From assembly GCA_048262455.1 (NCBI GenBank), contig JBLXFD010000006.1:1-64000 (forward strand): 64,000 bases of DNA, read 5' to 3'. Shown here one piece after another: positions 51,904 to 61,041 of this stretch; position 1 is the stretch's first letter; each line of letters starts with the position of its first letter. The notes beneath the pieces are model-generated. The model saw only the letters and a list, made by a program, of their open reading frames with translations, had not been told where the DNA came from and did no database searches. The DNA comes from Psychromarinibacter sp048262455 (lineage in GTDB: Bacteria; Pseudomonadota; Alphaproteobacteria; Rhodobacterales; Rhodobacteraceae). The translations under genes and the position numbers were made by a program.

Positions 51904-52803
51904 TTAACTCTTGGCGGCGACGCGCGGCTTCCGGGTCTCGCTGCGGATGTTGATCCAGTTCGCCACGAAGATCACCGCGGCGCCGGCGAAGATCACGCCC
52001 TCGAGCGGTTCGGCGTAAAGCAGCATCCCCACCAGCGCTATGATGGGAAGGCGCGCGAAGTCGATGGGCATGACCACCGAGGCCGGCGCCAGCTTCAGCG
52101 CCGTGGTGAGGCAGAAGTGCGCCAGCAGCCCCGCGCAGCCTACCACCACCAGCCATGGCAGGGTTAACAGGCTGGGCGGCGTCATCTCGCCGTCGATGCC
52201 GGCGCAGACCAGTCCGAAGACCGCCTGCATCACCGTCAGGTAGAACAGGATGCAGGTGATCGTCTCTGTGCGGGTCAGCAGCCGGGTGAAGATCGCCGAG
52301 CCCGCGAATCCCATCGCCGCAAACAGCGCCGCCACCAGCCCCGGCCCCAGGTCGAGCCCGCCGAAGGGGCGCGCCACGATCAGGATGCCGACGAAGCCCA
52401 GCGCCGCCGCCATGGCGCGGGTGCGTGTCAGCTTTTCGCCCAGCACCAGCGGCGCCAGAAGCGTCACCCAGAGCGGAGAGGTGAATTCCAGCGCGAAGAC
52501 CTGCGCCAGCGGGGCCATGGCGATGGCGTAGAACCACAGGTTCTGCCCGGTGAAGTGGCTGAGGTTGCGGATCAGGTGGATGTGCAGGCTGCGCCGGGTG
52601 ACCTGGTGCAGGGTGCCGGCGGTGCGGGCGATCACCAGCACGATCACGATGCCCACCAGCGAGCGGTAAGTCATGATCTCGAAGGTGTCGTGGTGGCCGG
52701 CCAGCGCCCGACCCGCCACCGCCATGGAGGTGAAGGAGAAGATCGCGCCGATCATCCAGAGCGCGGCGCGCAGCGGCTGGTTCTGGTTCAGGGTCTGACT
52801 CAC
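51904..52803 (-). CDS. EamA/DMT family transporter
   Basis: A 299-residue membrane protein with about ten hydrophobic segments in two EamA repeats (about 10-140 and 155-285); RSLVGIVIVLVIAR and FTSPLWVTLLAPLVLGEKLTRTR in the first half and LTVMQAVFGLVCAGIDG in the second are typical. It is an inner-membrane metabolite transporter with unknown substrate. The start is a GTG 3 bp after the stop of the upstream gene. Confidence 0.9.
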   Translation of the reverse strand: MSQTLNQNQPLRAALWMIGAIFSFTSMAVAGRALAGHHDTFEIMTYRSLVGIVIVLVIARTAGTLHQVTRRSLHIHLIRNLSHFTGQNLWFYAIAMAPLAQVFALEFTSPLWVTLLAPLVLGEKLTRTRAMAAALGFVGILIVARPFGGLDLGPGLVAALFAAMGFAGSAIFTRLLTRTETITCILFYLTVMQAVFGLVCAGIDGEMTPPSLLTLPWLVVVGCAGLLAHFCLTTALKLAPASVVMPIDFARLPIIALVGMLLYAEPLEGVIFAGAAVIFVANWINIRSETRKPRVAAKS

Positions 52804-52806
52804 GGC

Positions 52807-53148
52807 TCAGTCCACCGCCCGGCAGCAGCCGCGCAGGGGTTCGCCCCCGGCGGGGGTGACGGTGGCGGTGAAGTCGAACTCGCCGCAGGCGGTGGCCTCC
52901 ACCCGTGCCTCGAGGGTGCCGTCCGGGCCGTGCAGCGTCAGGGCGAGGGGCAGGGTGGAGGGTTCGGAGGCGTTCGGGTTGCTCTGGTACAGCCGCGCCC
53001 CGTGCTCCAGCAGCGCGGCTTCGGAGGCGATCTGCAGGGTCCATTCGTAATTCGCGCCGATGCAGTCGAAACGCTCCTGCGCGATCAGCGGCGGCGCGGC
53101 GAGGGCGAGGGCGAGCAGGGCGGCGAGGGCGGGGGCGGGACGGGGCAC
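52807..53148 (-). CDS. Periplasmic protein of unknown function
   Basis: A 113-residue precursor with a signal peptide (1-23, ends PLIAQE) and a mature domain with four cysteines (FDCIG, TACGEF, RGCCRAVD), probably disulfide-linked. The sequence EWTLQIASEAALL and ALTLHGPDG suggest a beta-rich lipocalin-like or COG3650-type fold. The GTG at 53148 has GGAGG upstream. It precedes EamA. Confidence 0.7.
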   Translation of the reverse strand: MPRPAPALAALLALALAAPPLIAQERFDCIGANYEWTLQIASEAALLEHGARLYQSNPNASEPSTLPLALTLHGPDGTLEARVEATACGEFDFTATVTPAGGEPLRGCCRAVD

Positions 53149-53241
53149 GGGTTCCTCCGGGGCAACTGCCCCCGGATTAGGCGATTGCCGCGGGGAGGGG
53201 AAGGGGCCGGCGCGACGGGGCGCGGGCGGTGGCCGGTCCGG

Positions 53242-54804
53242 TCACTCCCACTCGATGGTGCCGGGAGGCTTCGAGGTGATGTCGTAGGTGACGCGGTTGA
53301 TCCCCTGCACCTCGTTGATGATCCGCGTGGCGGTCTCGCCGAGGAAGTCGTGGGTGAAGGGATAGTAATCCGCGGTCATGCCGTCGACGCTGGTCACGGC
53401 GCGCAGGGCGCAGGCGAAGTCGTAGGTGCGCCCGTCGCCCATGACGCCCACGGTGCGCACCGGCAGGATCGCCACGAAGGCCTGCCAGATCTCGTCGTAC
53501 AGCCCGTGCTGGCGGATCTGGTCGATGAAGACGGCGTCGGCCTTGCGCAGGATCTCCAGCTTCTCGCGGGTGATCTCGCCGGGGCAACGGATGGCGAGGC
53601 CGGGGCCGGGGAAGGGATGGCGGCCGATGAAGCTGTCCGGCAGGCCCAGCTCGCGCCCCAGCGCGCGGACCTCGTCCTTGAACAGCTCGCGCAGCGGCTC
53701 CACCAGTTCAAGGCCCATCTTCTCGGGCAGCCCGCCCACGTTGTGGTGCGACTTGATCGTCACCGAGGCGCCGCCGGAGAAGGAGACCGACTCGATCACG
53801 TCGGGGTAAAGCGTGCCCTGCGCCAGGAACTTCGCGCCGCCAACCTCGCCCGCGTGCTTCTGGAAGACGTCGATGAACAGCCGCCCGATGGTCTTGCGCT
53901 TGGTCTCGGGGTCGCTGACGCCCTCCAGCTCGCCCAGGAACAGGTCCGCCTCGTCGGCGTGGATCAGCGGGATGTTGTAGTTGTCGCGGAACATGGTCAG
54001 CACCTCGTCCGCCTCGCCCTGCCGCAGCAGGCCGTGGTCGACGAAGACGCAGGTCAGCTGGTCGCCGATCGCCTCGTGGATCAGCACCGCCGCGACCGAG
54101 CTGTCGACCCCGCCGGACAGCCCACAGATCACCTTGGCATCGCCCACCTGCGCGCGGATCTTGGCGATCGCCTCGTCCCGGTAGGCGGCCATGGTCCAGT
54201 CGCCGGTGAAGCCCGCCAGCCGAACGAAGTTGGTCAGGATCTGCCGGCCGTTCGGGGTGTGGTGCACCTCGGGGTGGAACTGCACCGCGAAGAACCGTCG
54301 CTCGGGGTCCGAGACGATGGCGAAGGGGGCGTTGCGCGAGGTGCCGATCACCTCGAAGCCCGGCGCCAGTTTCGTGACGCGGTCGCCGTGGCTCATCCAG
54401 ACCTCCTCCTTGCCGGCCCCGAAGAGGCCGCGGAAGATCCGGTCAGAGGTATGGGCGCCCGAGGGTTCGACGAAGGCGCGGCCGAATTCCCGGTGCAGGC
54501 CCGATTCCACCTTGCCGCCCAGCTGGGTCATCATCGCCTGCTGGCCGTAGCAGATGCCCAGCACCGGCACGCCCATCTCGTAGAGGCTGGCGGGAGGCAG
54601 GGGCGCGTCCGTCTCGGTCACGCTGCGGGGGCCGCCGGAGAGGATGACGGCCTGCGGCTCGAAGGCGGCGAGGAAGGCGTCGTCCACCGCCTGGTAGGGG
54701 TGGATTTCGCAGTAGATGCTGGCCTCGCGCAGGCGGCGCGCGATCAGCTGGGTGACCTGACTGCCGAAGTCGATGATCAGGAGGCGCTGGTGCTGGGTGC
54801 TCAT
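53242..54804 (-). CDS. guaA: GMP synthase (glutamine-hydrolysing)
   Basis: Makes GMP from XMP, ATP and glutamine. The 520-residue protein has the N-terminal glutaminase with LIIDFGSQVTQLIARR, the nucleophile Cys in VLGICYGQQAM (about residue 84) and HGDRVT, then the ATP pyrophosphatase with the P-loop SGGVDSSVAA and a dimerization C terminus ending TSKPPGTIEWE. The ATG at 54804 gives the usual length. It is one of two guanine-nucleotide genes in the window (guaB at 61 kb). Confidence 0.97.
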   Translation of the reverse strand: MSTQHQRLLIIDFGSQVTQLIARRLREASIYCEIHPYQAVDDAFLAAFEPQAVILSGGPRSVTETDAPLPPASLYEMGVPVLGICYGQQAMMTQLGGKVESGLHREFGRAFVEPSGAHTSDRIFRGLFGAGKEEVWMSHGDRVTKLAPGFEVIGTSRNAPFAIVSDPERRFFAVQFHPEVHHTPNGRQILTNFVRLAGFTGDWTMAAYRDEAIAKIRAQVGDAKVICGLSGGVDSSVAAVLIHEAIGDQLTCVFVDHGLLRQGEADEVLTMFRDNYNIPLIHADEADLFLGELEGVSDPETKRKTIGRLFIDVFQKHAGEVGGAKFLAQGTLYPDVIESVSFSGGASVTIKSHHNVGGLPEKMGLELVEPLRELFKDEVRALGRELGLPDSFIGRHPFPGPGLAIRCPGEITREKLEILRKADAVFIDQIRQHGLYDEIWQAFVAILPVRTVGVMGDGRTYDFACALRAVTSVDGMTADYYPFTHDFLGETATRIINEVQGINRVTYDITSKPPGTIEWE

Positions 54805-55547
54805 GCGCTGCCGTTTAGGCGGGGGAGCGGAGGTTGTCGAGAGGCGAGGCGCGGGCGGGGTGGGGGAAAAGGCGGGGATTCTCGGGTGGGCGGGGCAGAG
54901 GGCCGGCGCCCGTCCGGGGGTGGGCGCATGTGAGGCTGGTGGTTTGCACTTTATCTCACCGCCACTCCCTCGCTCCACCCCCGCGCCAACGGTGAGGAAG
55001 CGCCCGCGCGGGGGACGGACGGGCGCTGGCCCGGCGGAGCTGCGCGCCTTGTTCCGGGCCGGGTGCTCTTTTCGGAAGGGGTTTTGTAGGGCGGCGCCAG
55101 TGCGAGGGCGGGTGCTGCAGTCGTGGGACGCTGTACTAAATCGCCGCCGCACCTGGCTCATCCATCGGTGCTGTCAGAGGGCCAGCGCCGGTCCGTGGGT
55201 GGGCGCTCCTGCCGCTGGTGGTCGCCACTTTATCTCACCGCCGCCCCCCCGCTCCACCCCCGCACAAACGGTGAAGAAGCGCCCGCCCGGGGGACGGACG
55301 GGCGCTGGCCCGGCGGCACTTCGTGCCTTGTTCCGGGCCGGGTGCCCATGCCCGGAGGGGTAACAGTAAGGGGCGCTTATCCAAAGGTCAGTCGCTGGCC
55401 CGGCGGCACTTCTTGCCTTGTCCCGGGCCGGGTGCCCATGCCCCAGAAGCCCCCCATGTCGTTTTCGCGCGCAAAGGGGCGCAAATCGCAGCCTTCCGCC
55501 CGGCGCAACCGGCTATCACCCGCTCGAGACCCAGGGCGGAGGACGGC
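54805..55547. repeat. R3 repeat cluster (three copies) between guaA and the MttB-family gene
   Basis: A 743 bp non-coding stretch. Copies of a roughly 175 bp unit lie at about 54897-55068 and 55175-55352; a 5'-truncated third copy is at 55393-55443. Each holds a CAGAGGGCC...GTGGGCGC start, CACTTTATCTCACCGCC, GAGGAAGCGCCCGC, GGGGGACGGACGGGCGCTGG and TTGTTCCGGGCCGGGTGC. The CACTTTATC block resembles one in R1. No gene is supported here. Confidence 0.8.
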
Positions 55548-57092
55548 ATGTCGGACGGGAACCTACGGCGCAGGGCGCGTGGCGGTGGCGGCGCGGCGCG
55601 GCGGGCGGAGCGGACGGCGGTGCGCATCGAGGCCGCCCGCTTCATCGAGCGCAACATCCCCGACTTCGAGATCCTGACCCCCGAGGCGATCGAGGTGATC
55701 GAGACCAACGCCGACACCGTGCTGGAGGAGATCGGCGTCAACTTCGTCGACAACCCCGAGGCGCTGCGCCGCTGGCGCGAGGCGGGGGCCGACGTGCGCG
55801 GAGAGCGGGTGCACATCCCCCGGGGCCTCGCGCGCAAGCTTTGCGCCACCGCCCCCGGCACCTTCACCCAGCACGCCCGCAACCCCGAGCGCAACGTCGA
55901 GATCGGCGGGCGCAACCTGGTGCTCGCCCCGGTCTACGGGCCGCCCTTCGTGCGCGATGTCGAGGGCAACCGCCGCTACGCGACCATGCAGGATTTCAAC
56001 GACTTCGTGAAACTGGGCTACATGTCCAAGTGGCTGCACCACTCCGGCGGCACGGTCTGCGAGCCCACGGACATCGCGGTGAACAAGCGCCACCTCGACA
56101 TGCTGATGGCCCACATGACCCTGTCCGACAAGCCTTTCATGGGCTCGGTCACCGAACCCAGCCGCGCCCGCGACAGCGTTGACATGTGCGAGATCCTGTT
56201 CGGCAAGGACTTCGTGCGGGACAACACGGTGATGACCTCGCTGATCAACATCAACTCGCCGCTGACCTTCGATTCGGTGATGATGGGGGCGCTGGAGATC
56301 TACGCGGAAAGCAACCAGGCGGTGATCATCTCTCCGTTCATCGTGGGCGGGGCGATGGCGCCGGTCTCGGTGGCGGGCACGCTGACCCAGGTGCTGGCCG
56401 AGGTGCTGGCGGGCGTGGCCTACAGCCAGCTGGTGCGCCCCGGCGCGCCGGTGATCTTCGGCGCCTTCGTCACCTCGATCGACATGAACTCCGGCGCGCC
56501 CACCTTCGGCACCCCCGAGGCGGCGCAGATCACCTACGGGGCCGGTCAGCTGGCGCGGCGGCTGGGGCTGCCCTACCGGTCGGCCGGATCGTTCTGCGGG
56601 TCCAAGCTGGCGGACGCCCAGGCAGCCTACGAGACGGCGAACTCGCTGAACACCGGGCTGTTGAGCGGCGTGAACTTCATGCTGCACGCCTGCGGCTGGC
56701 TGGAGGGCGGGCTGGTGGCCTGCATGCGCAAGTTCGTGATGGATGCCGACCAGCTGGGCGCGCTGCACAAGCTGGCCGAAGGCGTCCGCATCGACAGCGC
56801 CGCGCAGGCGATGGACGCCATCCGCGAGGTGGGGCCGGGCGGGCACTACCTTGGCTGCGCCCATACGCAGGAGCACTTCAAGTCCGCCTTCTGGCGCAGC
56901 GAGGTGCTGGACTACAAGCCCTTCGAGACATGGTCGGAAGAGGGCGCGCGCGACACCCGCGCCCTGGCCGGGGCGCGGGTGGAGAAGCTGCTGCGCGACT
57001 ACCAGCAGCCGCAGCTGGACCCGGCGATCCACGAGGCGCTGACCGCCTACGTGGACCGGCGCAAGGCGGAGATGCCCGACAGCTACACCTGA
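55548..57092 (+). CDS. Trimethylamine methyltransferase family protein (MttB-like, non-pyrrolysine)
   Basis: A 514-residue TIM-barrel methyltransferase of COG5598. Characteristic segments are LTPEAIEVIETNADTVLEEIGVNF, GRNLVLAPVYGPPFVRD, SVTEPSRARDSVDMCEILFG and GAPTFGTPEAAQITYGAGQLARRLGLPYR. There is no in-frame UAG, so it is not the pyrrolysine MttB; related enzymes demethylate glycine betaine or other quaternary amines onto a corrinoid protein. A GGAGG site precedes the ATG at 55548. The corrinoid protein and DUF1638 are about 35 kb away. Confidence 0.88.
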   Translation: MSDGNLRRRARGGGGAARRAERTAVRIEAARFIERNIPDFEILTPEAIEVIETNADTVLEEIGVNFVDNPEALRRWREAGADVRGERVHIPRGLARKLCATAPGTFTQHARNPERNVEIGGRNLVLAPVYGPPFVRDVEGNRRYATMQDFNDFVKLGYMSKWLHHSGGTVCEPTDIAVNKRHLDMLMAHMTLSDKPFMGSVTEPSRARDSVDMCEILFGKDFVRDNTVMTSLININSPLTFDSVMMGALEIYAESNQAVIISPFIVGGAMAPVSVAGTLTQVLAEVLAGVAYSQLVRPGAPVIFGAFVTSIDMNSGAPTFGTPEAAQITYGAGQLARRLGLPYRSAGSFCGSKLADAQAAYETANSLNTGLLSGVNFMLHACGWLEGGLVACMRKFVMDADQLGALHKLAEGVRIDSAAQAMDAIREVGPGGHYLGCAHTQEHFKSAFWRSEVLDYKPFETWSEEGARDTRALAGARVEKLLRDYQQPQLDPAIHEALTAYVDRRKAEMPDSYT

Positions 57093-57174
57093 CGCCGCAC
57101 GGGCGGGCGGCCGGGCAGGGCACTGGCAGGCGCCCGCCCCGGCAAAAGCGCCGGTGGCCGGTCCGTGTGGCCCG

Positions 57175-57510
57175 TCAGGCCGGCTGCACCAGCTGCAGGT
57201 GCGGCGCCGCCGCCGCGCCCGGCACCTGCGCGCGGGCCTCTGCCACCAGGGCGATCAGCACTTCCACGTGGCGCGCCGGGCTGTAGCCGGCCACGCGCCC
57301 GCGGCGGGCCTCTTCCAGTTGCGCCTCGACCTCCAGCAGCGGCGCGAGGGCAGTGCCCACGGCGGGCAGGGCGGTGCCCGGCAGCACCGTGCCCGGCAGC
57401 AAGCGGCGCAAGCGGCGCTCGCGTCGGTATTCCTCCAGACCGTGACGGACGGCCTGCAGCAGCAGGTGCGGGCGGCGCAGGGCGGTGACGCAGGCAAGCA
57501 GGTCGGACAT
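57175..57510 (-). CDS. DUF6477 family protein
   Basis: A 111-residue protein that begins MSDLLACVTALRRPHLLLQAVRHGL and includes EAQLEEARRGRVAGYSPARHVEVLIAL; this matches the small Rhodobacteraceae DUF6477 proteins. It is divergent from the GafA-like gene, a recurrent arrangement, and may share its control region. No enzymatic motif is seen. Confidence 0.75.
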   Translation of the reverse strand: MSDLLACVTALRRPHLLLQAVRHGLEEYRRERRLRRLLPGTVLPGTALPAVGTALAPLLEVEAQLEEARRGRVAGYSPARHVEVLIALVAEARAQVPGAAAAPHLQLVQPA

Positions 57511-57768
57511 GGCAGATCCCCCGGGGTTGATGAAGCAGGCGCCCAGCATCACCCCGGCGGGCCGCCGTTGCGCCGCGCGCGGTCCCCGGCCCTCGTGATT
57601 AAGTTAAAGTTTACATTATGGGGACAATCTGGTCGTCCTGTGGATAATGTTAACGAAATGGCAACCAATTCAGCCAAAAGTTGTTAATGCTTTGTTGCTC
57701 GCACCCGGAGATTGGACAGGCGGGGGCGGCGGCATCATTCCAAACGGACACGTCGGAGGCATCATCTG

Positions 57769-58878
57769 ATGACGGTTAACCAAGGCGGGACACCCGCCAC
57801 TACAGGCCTGCCGGCATGGGTGCCGGCGCATGTGCACCACTACCTTGCCCATACCGAGGCCGGGCTGCCGATCCGCGCGCTGGCCCGGCGCGCCGGCTGC
57901 CACGCCTCCACGGTGCTGCGCCAGATCCGGCGCAACGAGACCCGGCGGGACGACCCGCTGGTGGACACGGCCCTCTCGCGGCTGGCGCTTGCCGCCCGTG
58001 CCGCCCCCTTCAGCAAATGTGAGGACATCCAGCAGATGAAGATGGACACGCGCATCCATGGCAGCGAGCTGCCCGACGAGACCCGCCTGAACGCCGAGGC
58101 GCGCCGGATCCTGCGGCGCCTGGCAGAGCCGGCGGCGGTGCTGGCGGTGGCGCCGGGGATGGAAAGGGCGGTGGTGGTGCGCGAGACGCCCGACGGGCGC
58201 AGCCTGCGCACCGCCGTGGTCGAGGCCGAGATCGCCGAGGCCTTCGCGGTGAAGGACTGGATCGAGGGCGAGACCCGCGGCCGCATCGCCCGCTACCGCC
58301 TGACCCCGGCGGGCCGCGCGGCGCTGAAGCGGCTGCTGGGCGAGGCGGCGGAGGAGGAGAGTCCCGAGGCGCCCTCGGTCTTCGGCGAGCAGCACCGCGA
58401 TTACGCCGGCAGCAATGCGCCCCGCGGCACCGGGCGGGCGCGCTACAACGCCAACGAAAGCCCCCTGACCGCGCTGGCGCGGCGCCGCGACAAGGAGGGC
58501 GCGCCCTTTCTCGGGGCCGAGCTGGTGCAGGCCGGCGAGCGGCTGCGGGAGGACTTCGAGCTGGCGCAGATGGGGCCCCGGGTGGCGCAGAACTGGGACC
58601 GTTTCCTCACCGGCGGCGACCGGGGCGGGCTGGCGCAGGGCGGCGGCGGGCGCGGGTCCGAGGGCGCGCGCGGCCGCGTCGCCTCGGCGCTGCGCGACCT
58701 CGGCCCGGGGCTGGGGGACGTGGTGCTGCGCTGCTGCTGTTTCCTGGAGGGGATGGAGCAGGCGGAGAAGCGGATGGGCTGGTCGGCGCGCTCGGGCAAG
58801 ATCGTGCTGAAGATCGCGCTGCAGCGGCTGCGGCGGCATTACGACGGGCTGGGGCAGGAGGCCCAGATGATCGGGTAG
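57769..58878 (+). CDS. gafA: HTH/DUF6456 regulator, GafA-like activator of gene transfer agent genes
   Basis: A 369-residue transcription factor. An N-terminal DnaA-like HTH (about residues 31-60, LPIRALARRAGCHASTVLRQIRRN) and a C-terminal DUF6456 region starting ESPLTALARRRDKEGAPFLGAELVQAGERLREDFELAQM (from about 230) are seen. GafA of Rhodobacter capsulatus, the direct activator of GTA genes, has this architecture and a similar length and neighbour. The cluster of GTA structural genes is not in the window. An upstream GGAGG site supports the ATG. The AT-rich gap before it has only TTAA half-sites, not a full CtrA site. Confidence 0.65.
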   Translation: MTVNQGGTPATTGLPAWVPAHVHHYLAHTEAGLPIRALARRAGCHASTVLRQIRRNETRRDDPLVDTALSRLALAARAAPFSKCEDIQQMKMDTRIHGSELPDETRLNAEARRILRRLAEPAAVLAVAPGMERAVVVRETPDGRSLRTAVVEAEIAEAFAVKDWIEGETRGRIARYRLTPAGRAALKRLLGEAAEEESPEAPSVFGEQHRDYAGSNAPRGTGRARYNANESPLTALARRRDKEGAPFLGAELVQAGERLREDFELAQMGPRVAQNWDRFLTGGDRGGLAQGGGGRGSEGARGRVASALRDLGPGLGDVVLRCCCFLEGMEQAEKRMGWSARSGKIVLKIALQRLRRHYDGLGQEAQMIG

Positions 58879-58952
58879 GTGGGGGCGGGGTGTTATTGGG
58901 CGTTTCTCTCGGGGCCCGGACGCGGTAGACAGGGGGCAAGCGAGGAGAGACC

Positions 58953-59906
58953 ATGCGCGATCTGAAGATGCCCGGCGAGCGCCATCCGGAGAAGGCCCAC
59001 CGCCCCGACAACGCCCAGCCGCGAAAGCCCGACTGGATCCGCGTCAAGGCGCCCAGTTCCGCCGGCTACAAGGCCACCCGCGACATCATGCGCGAGCACC
59101 GGCTGGTGACCGTCTGCGAGGAGGCCGGCTGTCCCAACGTGGGCGAGTGCTGGAGCCAGGGCCACGCCACCATGATGATCATGGGCGAGATCTGCACCCG
59201 CGGCTGCACCTTCTGCAACGTGGCCACGGGCCGGCCCGACGCGCTGGACGTGTTCGAGCCGGGGCGCGTGGCGGATGCGGTCAAGAAGCTTGGGCTGAAC
59301 CACGTTGTCATCACCTCGGTGGACCGGGATGACGTGGATGACGGCGGGGCCGAGCATTTTGCCCAGACCATCCGCGCGGTGCGGCGCCAGTCGCCCGGCA
59401 CCACCATCGAGATCCTGACGCCGGACTTCCTGAAATGCGCCCCCGAGGTGCTGGAGGTGGTGGTGGCGGCGCGGCCCGATGTCTTCAACCACAACCTCGA
59501 GACGGTGCCGGGGCTGTATCCCGAGGTGCGGCCCGGGGCGCGGTATTTCCACAGCCTGCGGCTGCTGCAGCGGGTGAAGGAGCTGGACCCGTCGATGTTC
59601 ACCAAGTCGGGGATCATGGTGGGGCTGGGCGAGCACCGGCAGTCGGTGCTGCAGGTGATGGACGACATGCGCGCCGCGGACATCGATTTCCTGACCATCG
59701 GCCAATATTTGCAGCCCACGTCGAAGCATCACCGGGTGGACCGGTTCGTCACCCCCGAGGAATTCGCGGGGTACGAGCGGGCGGCTTACGGCAAGGGGTT
59801 CCTGATGGTTTCCGCCACGCCGCTGACGCGGTCGAGCTACCACGCCGGGGATGACTTCGCCCGGCTGCGGGCGGCGCGGCTGGCGAAGCTGGGCAAGGGC
59901 GCCTGA
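58953..59906 (+). CDS. lipA: Lipoyl synthase
   Basis: Inserts two sulfurs into octanoyl-protein to make lipoate, using radical SAM chemistry. The 317-residue protein has the auxiliary-cluster cysteines in TVCEEAGCPNVGECW and the radical-SAM cluster motif CTRGCTFC (residues near 83), with VITSVDRDDVDDGGA. GAGGAGA precedes the ATG. Confidence 0.97.
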   Translation: MRDLKMPGERHPEKAHRPDNAQPRKPDWIRVKAPSSAGYKATRDIMREHRLVTVCEEAGCPNVGECWSQGHATMMIMGEICTRGCTFCNVATGRPDALDVFEPGRVADAVKKLGLNHVVITSVDRDDVDDGGAEHFAQTIRAVRRQSPGTTIEILTPDFLKCAPEVLEVVVAARPDVFNHNLETVPGLYPEVRPGARYFHSLRLLQRVKELDPSMFTKSGIMVGLGEHRQSVLQVMDDMRAADIDFLTIGQYLQPTSKHHRVDRFVTPEEFAGYERAAYGKGFLMVSATPLTRSSYHAGDDFARLRAARLAKLGKGA

Positions 59907-59966
59907 GGCGGCGGGCGGTTCGTTGCGGAGCTGCCCTGTCTCGATCCCTTGGAAATGCTCGATCGC

Positions 59967-60857
59967 TCAGAACTGGTAGTCGAGCGTGCTGCTGAACACC
60001 GGGTCGCCCCCCGCCACGCTGGCCCCGGCGGCCGAGAGCGACAGCTTGTCGTCGAAGCTGTAGCGCGCCGAGAGCGCCGCGGTGGGATCGGTGCCGTCCA
60101 GCGGCAGTTGCAGCGCCCCGGCGATGGTCAGCGCGTCCCAGACATCGTAGCTGGCGAACCCCTCGAAGGTTTCCGGCAGGCCCGCGCCGCCGGGCGCGTA
60201 AAGCGAGGCTCCCGCGCCGAGCGCGCCGTCGGACCAGGCCAGTTGCGCCTTGACCGCCGGGTGCACCGCCGTGTCGGAAGACAGGTCCACCGCGCCCGAG
60301 AGGGTCCAGTTCCCCCGCGTCATCTCCAGCCCGGCGCTGGCGGTGGAAACGTCGACGTTCCAGGCATGGCTGGCCGAGGCGGCGAAGCGGAAGGCGCCGC
60401 GGGACACCTCGAAGCGGGCGCCGAAGGGCAGGTGGCCTTCCTGCACCGCCCCCCAGGTGGCCTGCGAGCGGGTGAGCGCCGCGCTGTCCACGCCGAGGGT
60501 GGGCACCAGCGTGTCGAAGGCCGAGACGGCGAAGTCGTCATAGGCCGGGCGCGGCACGCCGAAGGACAGTTTCGCGCCCGCCGGGGTGTCCCAGGTGAAG
60601 GCCGCGTAGGTCTCATGCGGGGTGCTGTCGGGGGTGAAGTAGCCGTAGACGCCCAGCTCGAGCCCGAAATCGCCAAGGGCCGCGCGGCCGGTGGCATCGC
60701 CGAAGAGAAAGGGCGTGACCCCGGTGAAGCGGTCGGTGGCGCCGAGCGACAGGCGCCCCTCGGCCCCGAAGTCGATGGCGCTTTGCGCCTGGATCGTGGT
60801 GGCGGCGGCGCTGCCCGCAAGTAGCGCGGCAACTGCCAGTGGAACCTGTCGTCGCAT
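59967..60857 (-). CDS. Porin-like outer-membrane beta-barrel protein
   Basis: A 296-residue precursor with a signal peptide (1-24, ends TIQAQ) and a beta-barrel of alternating Thr/Ser/Ala and aromatic strands, ending FSSTLDYQF with the terminal Phe typical of outer-membrane proteins. The ATG at 60857 has GGAGG 8 bp upstream. It has the strand pattern of porins but no specific family match. Confidence 0.7.
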   Translation of the reverse strand: MRRQVPLAVAALLAGSAAATTIQAQSAIDFGAEGRLSLGATDRFTGVTPFLFGDATGRAALGDFGLELGVYGYFTPDSTPHETYAAFTWDTPAGAKLSFGVPRPAYDDFAVSAFDTLVPTLGVDSAALTRSQATWGAVQEGHLPFGARFEVSRGAFRFAASASHAWNVDVSTASAGLEMTRGNWTLSGAVDLSSDTAVHPAVKAQLAWSDGALGAGASLYAPGGAGLPETFEGFASYDVWDALTIAGALQLPLDGTDPTAALSARYSFDDKLSLSAAGASVAGGDPVFSSTLDYQF

Positions 60858-61041
60858 GCTGGGGGCCTCCGGGATGTCGTTGGCCACTAGATAGTGCATC
60901 GCGGCCGCCGCGCCAAACGATCCCGGTGTCCCAAGGCGATTTGCCGCGCGGGGCGCGGGCGGGCCTGCGCCTTGGCCCTTTCCTTTCCGCCGGACGCGTG
61001 AAATAGGACCCTGCCAAACGAGACATCCCGAGGAGACTTCC

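Noticed and set aside
54773..55677. Plus-strand frames across R3 as an N-terminal extension of the MttB gene
   Set aside because: The extension is repeat-derived and lacks similarity to the family; a good GGAGG site marks the ATG at 55548.
57599..57687. CtrA full site (TTAA-N7-TTAA) upstream of the GafA-like gene
   Set aside because: Several TTAA half-sites (57599, 57604, 57650, 57684) are present but no pair has the 7 bp spacing.
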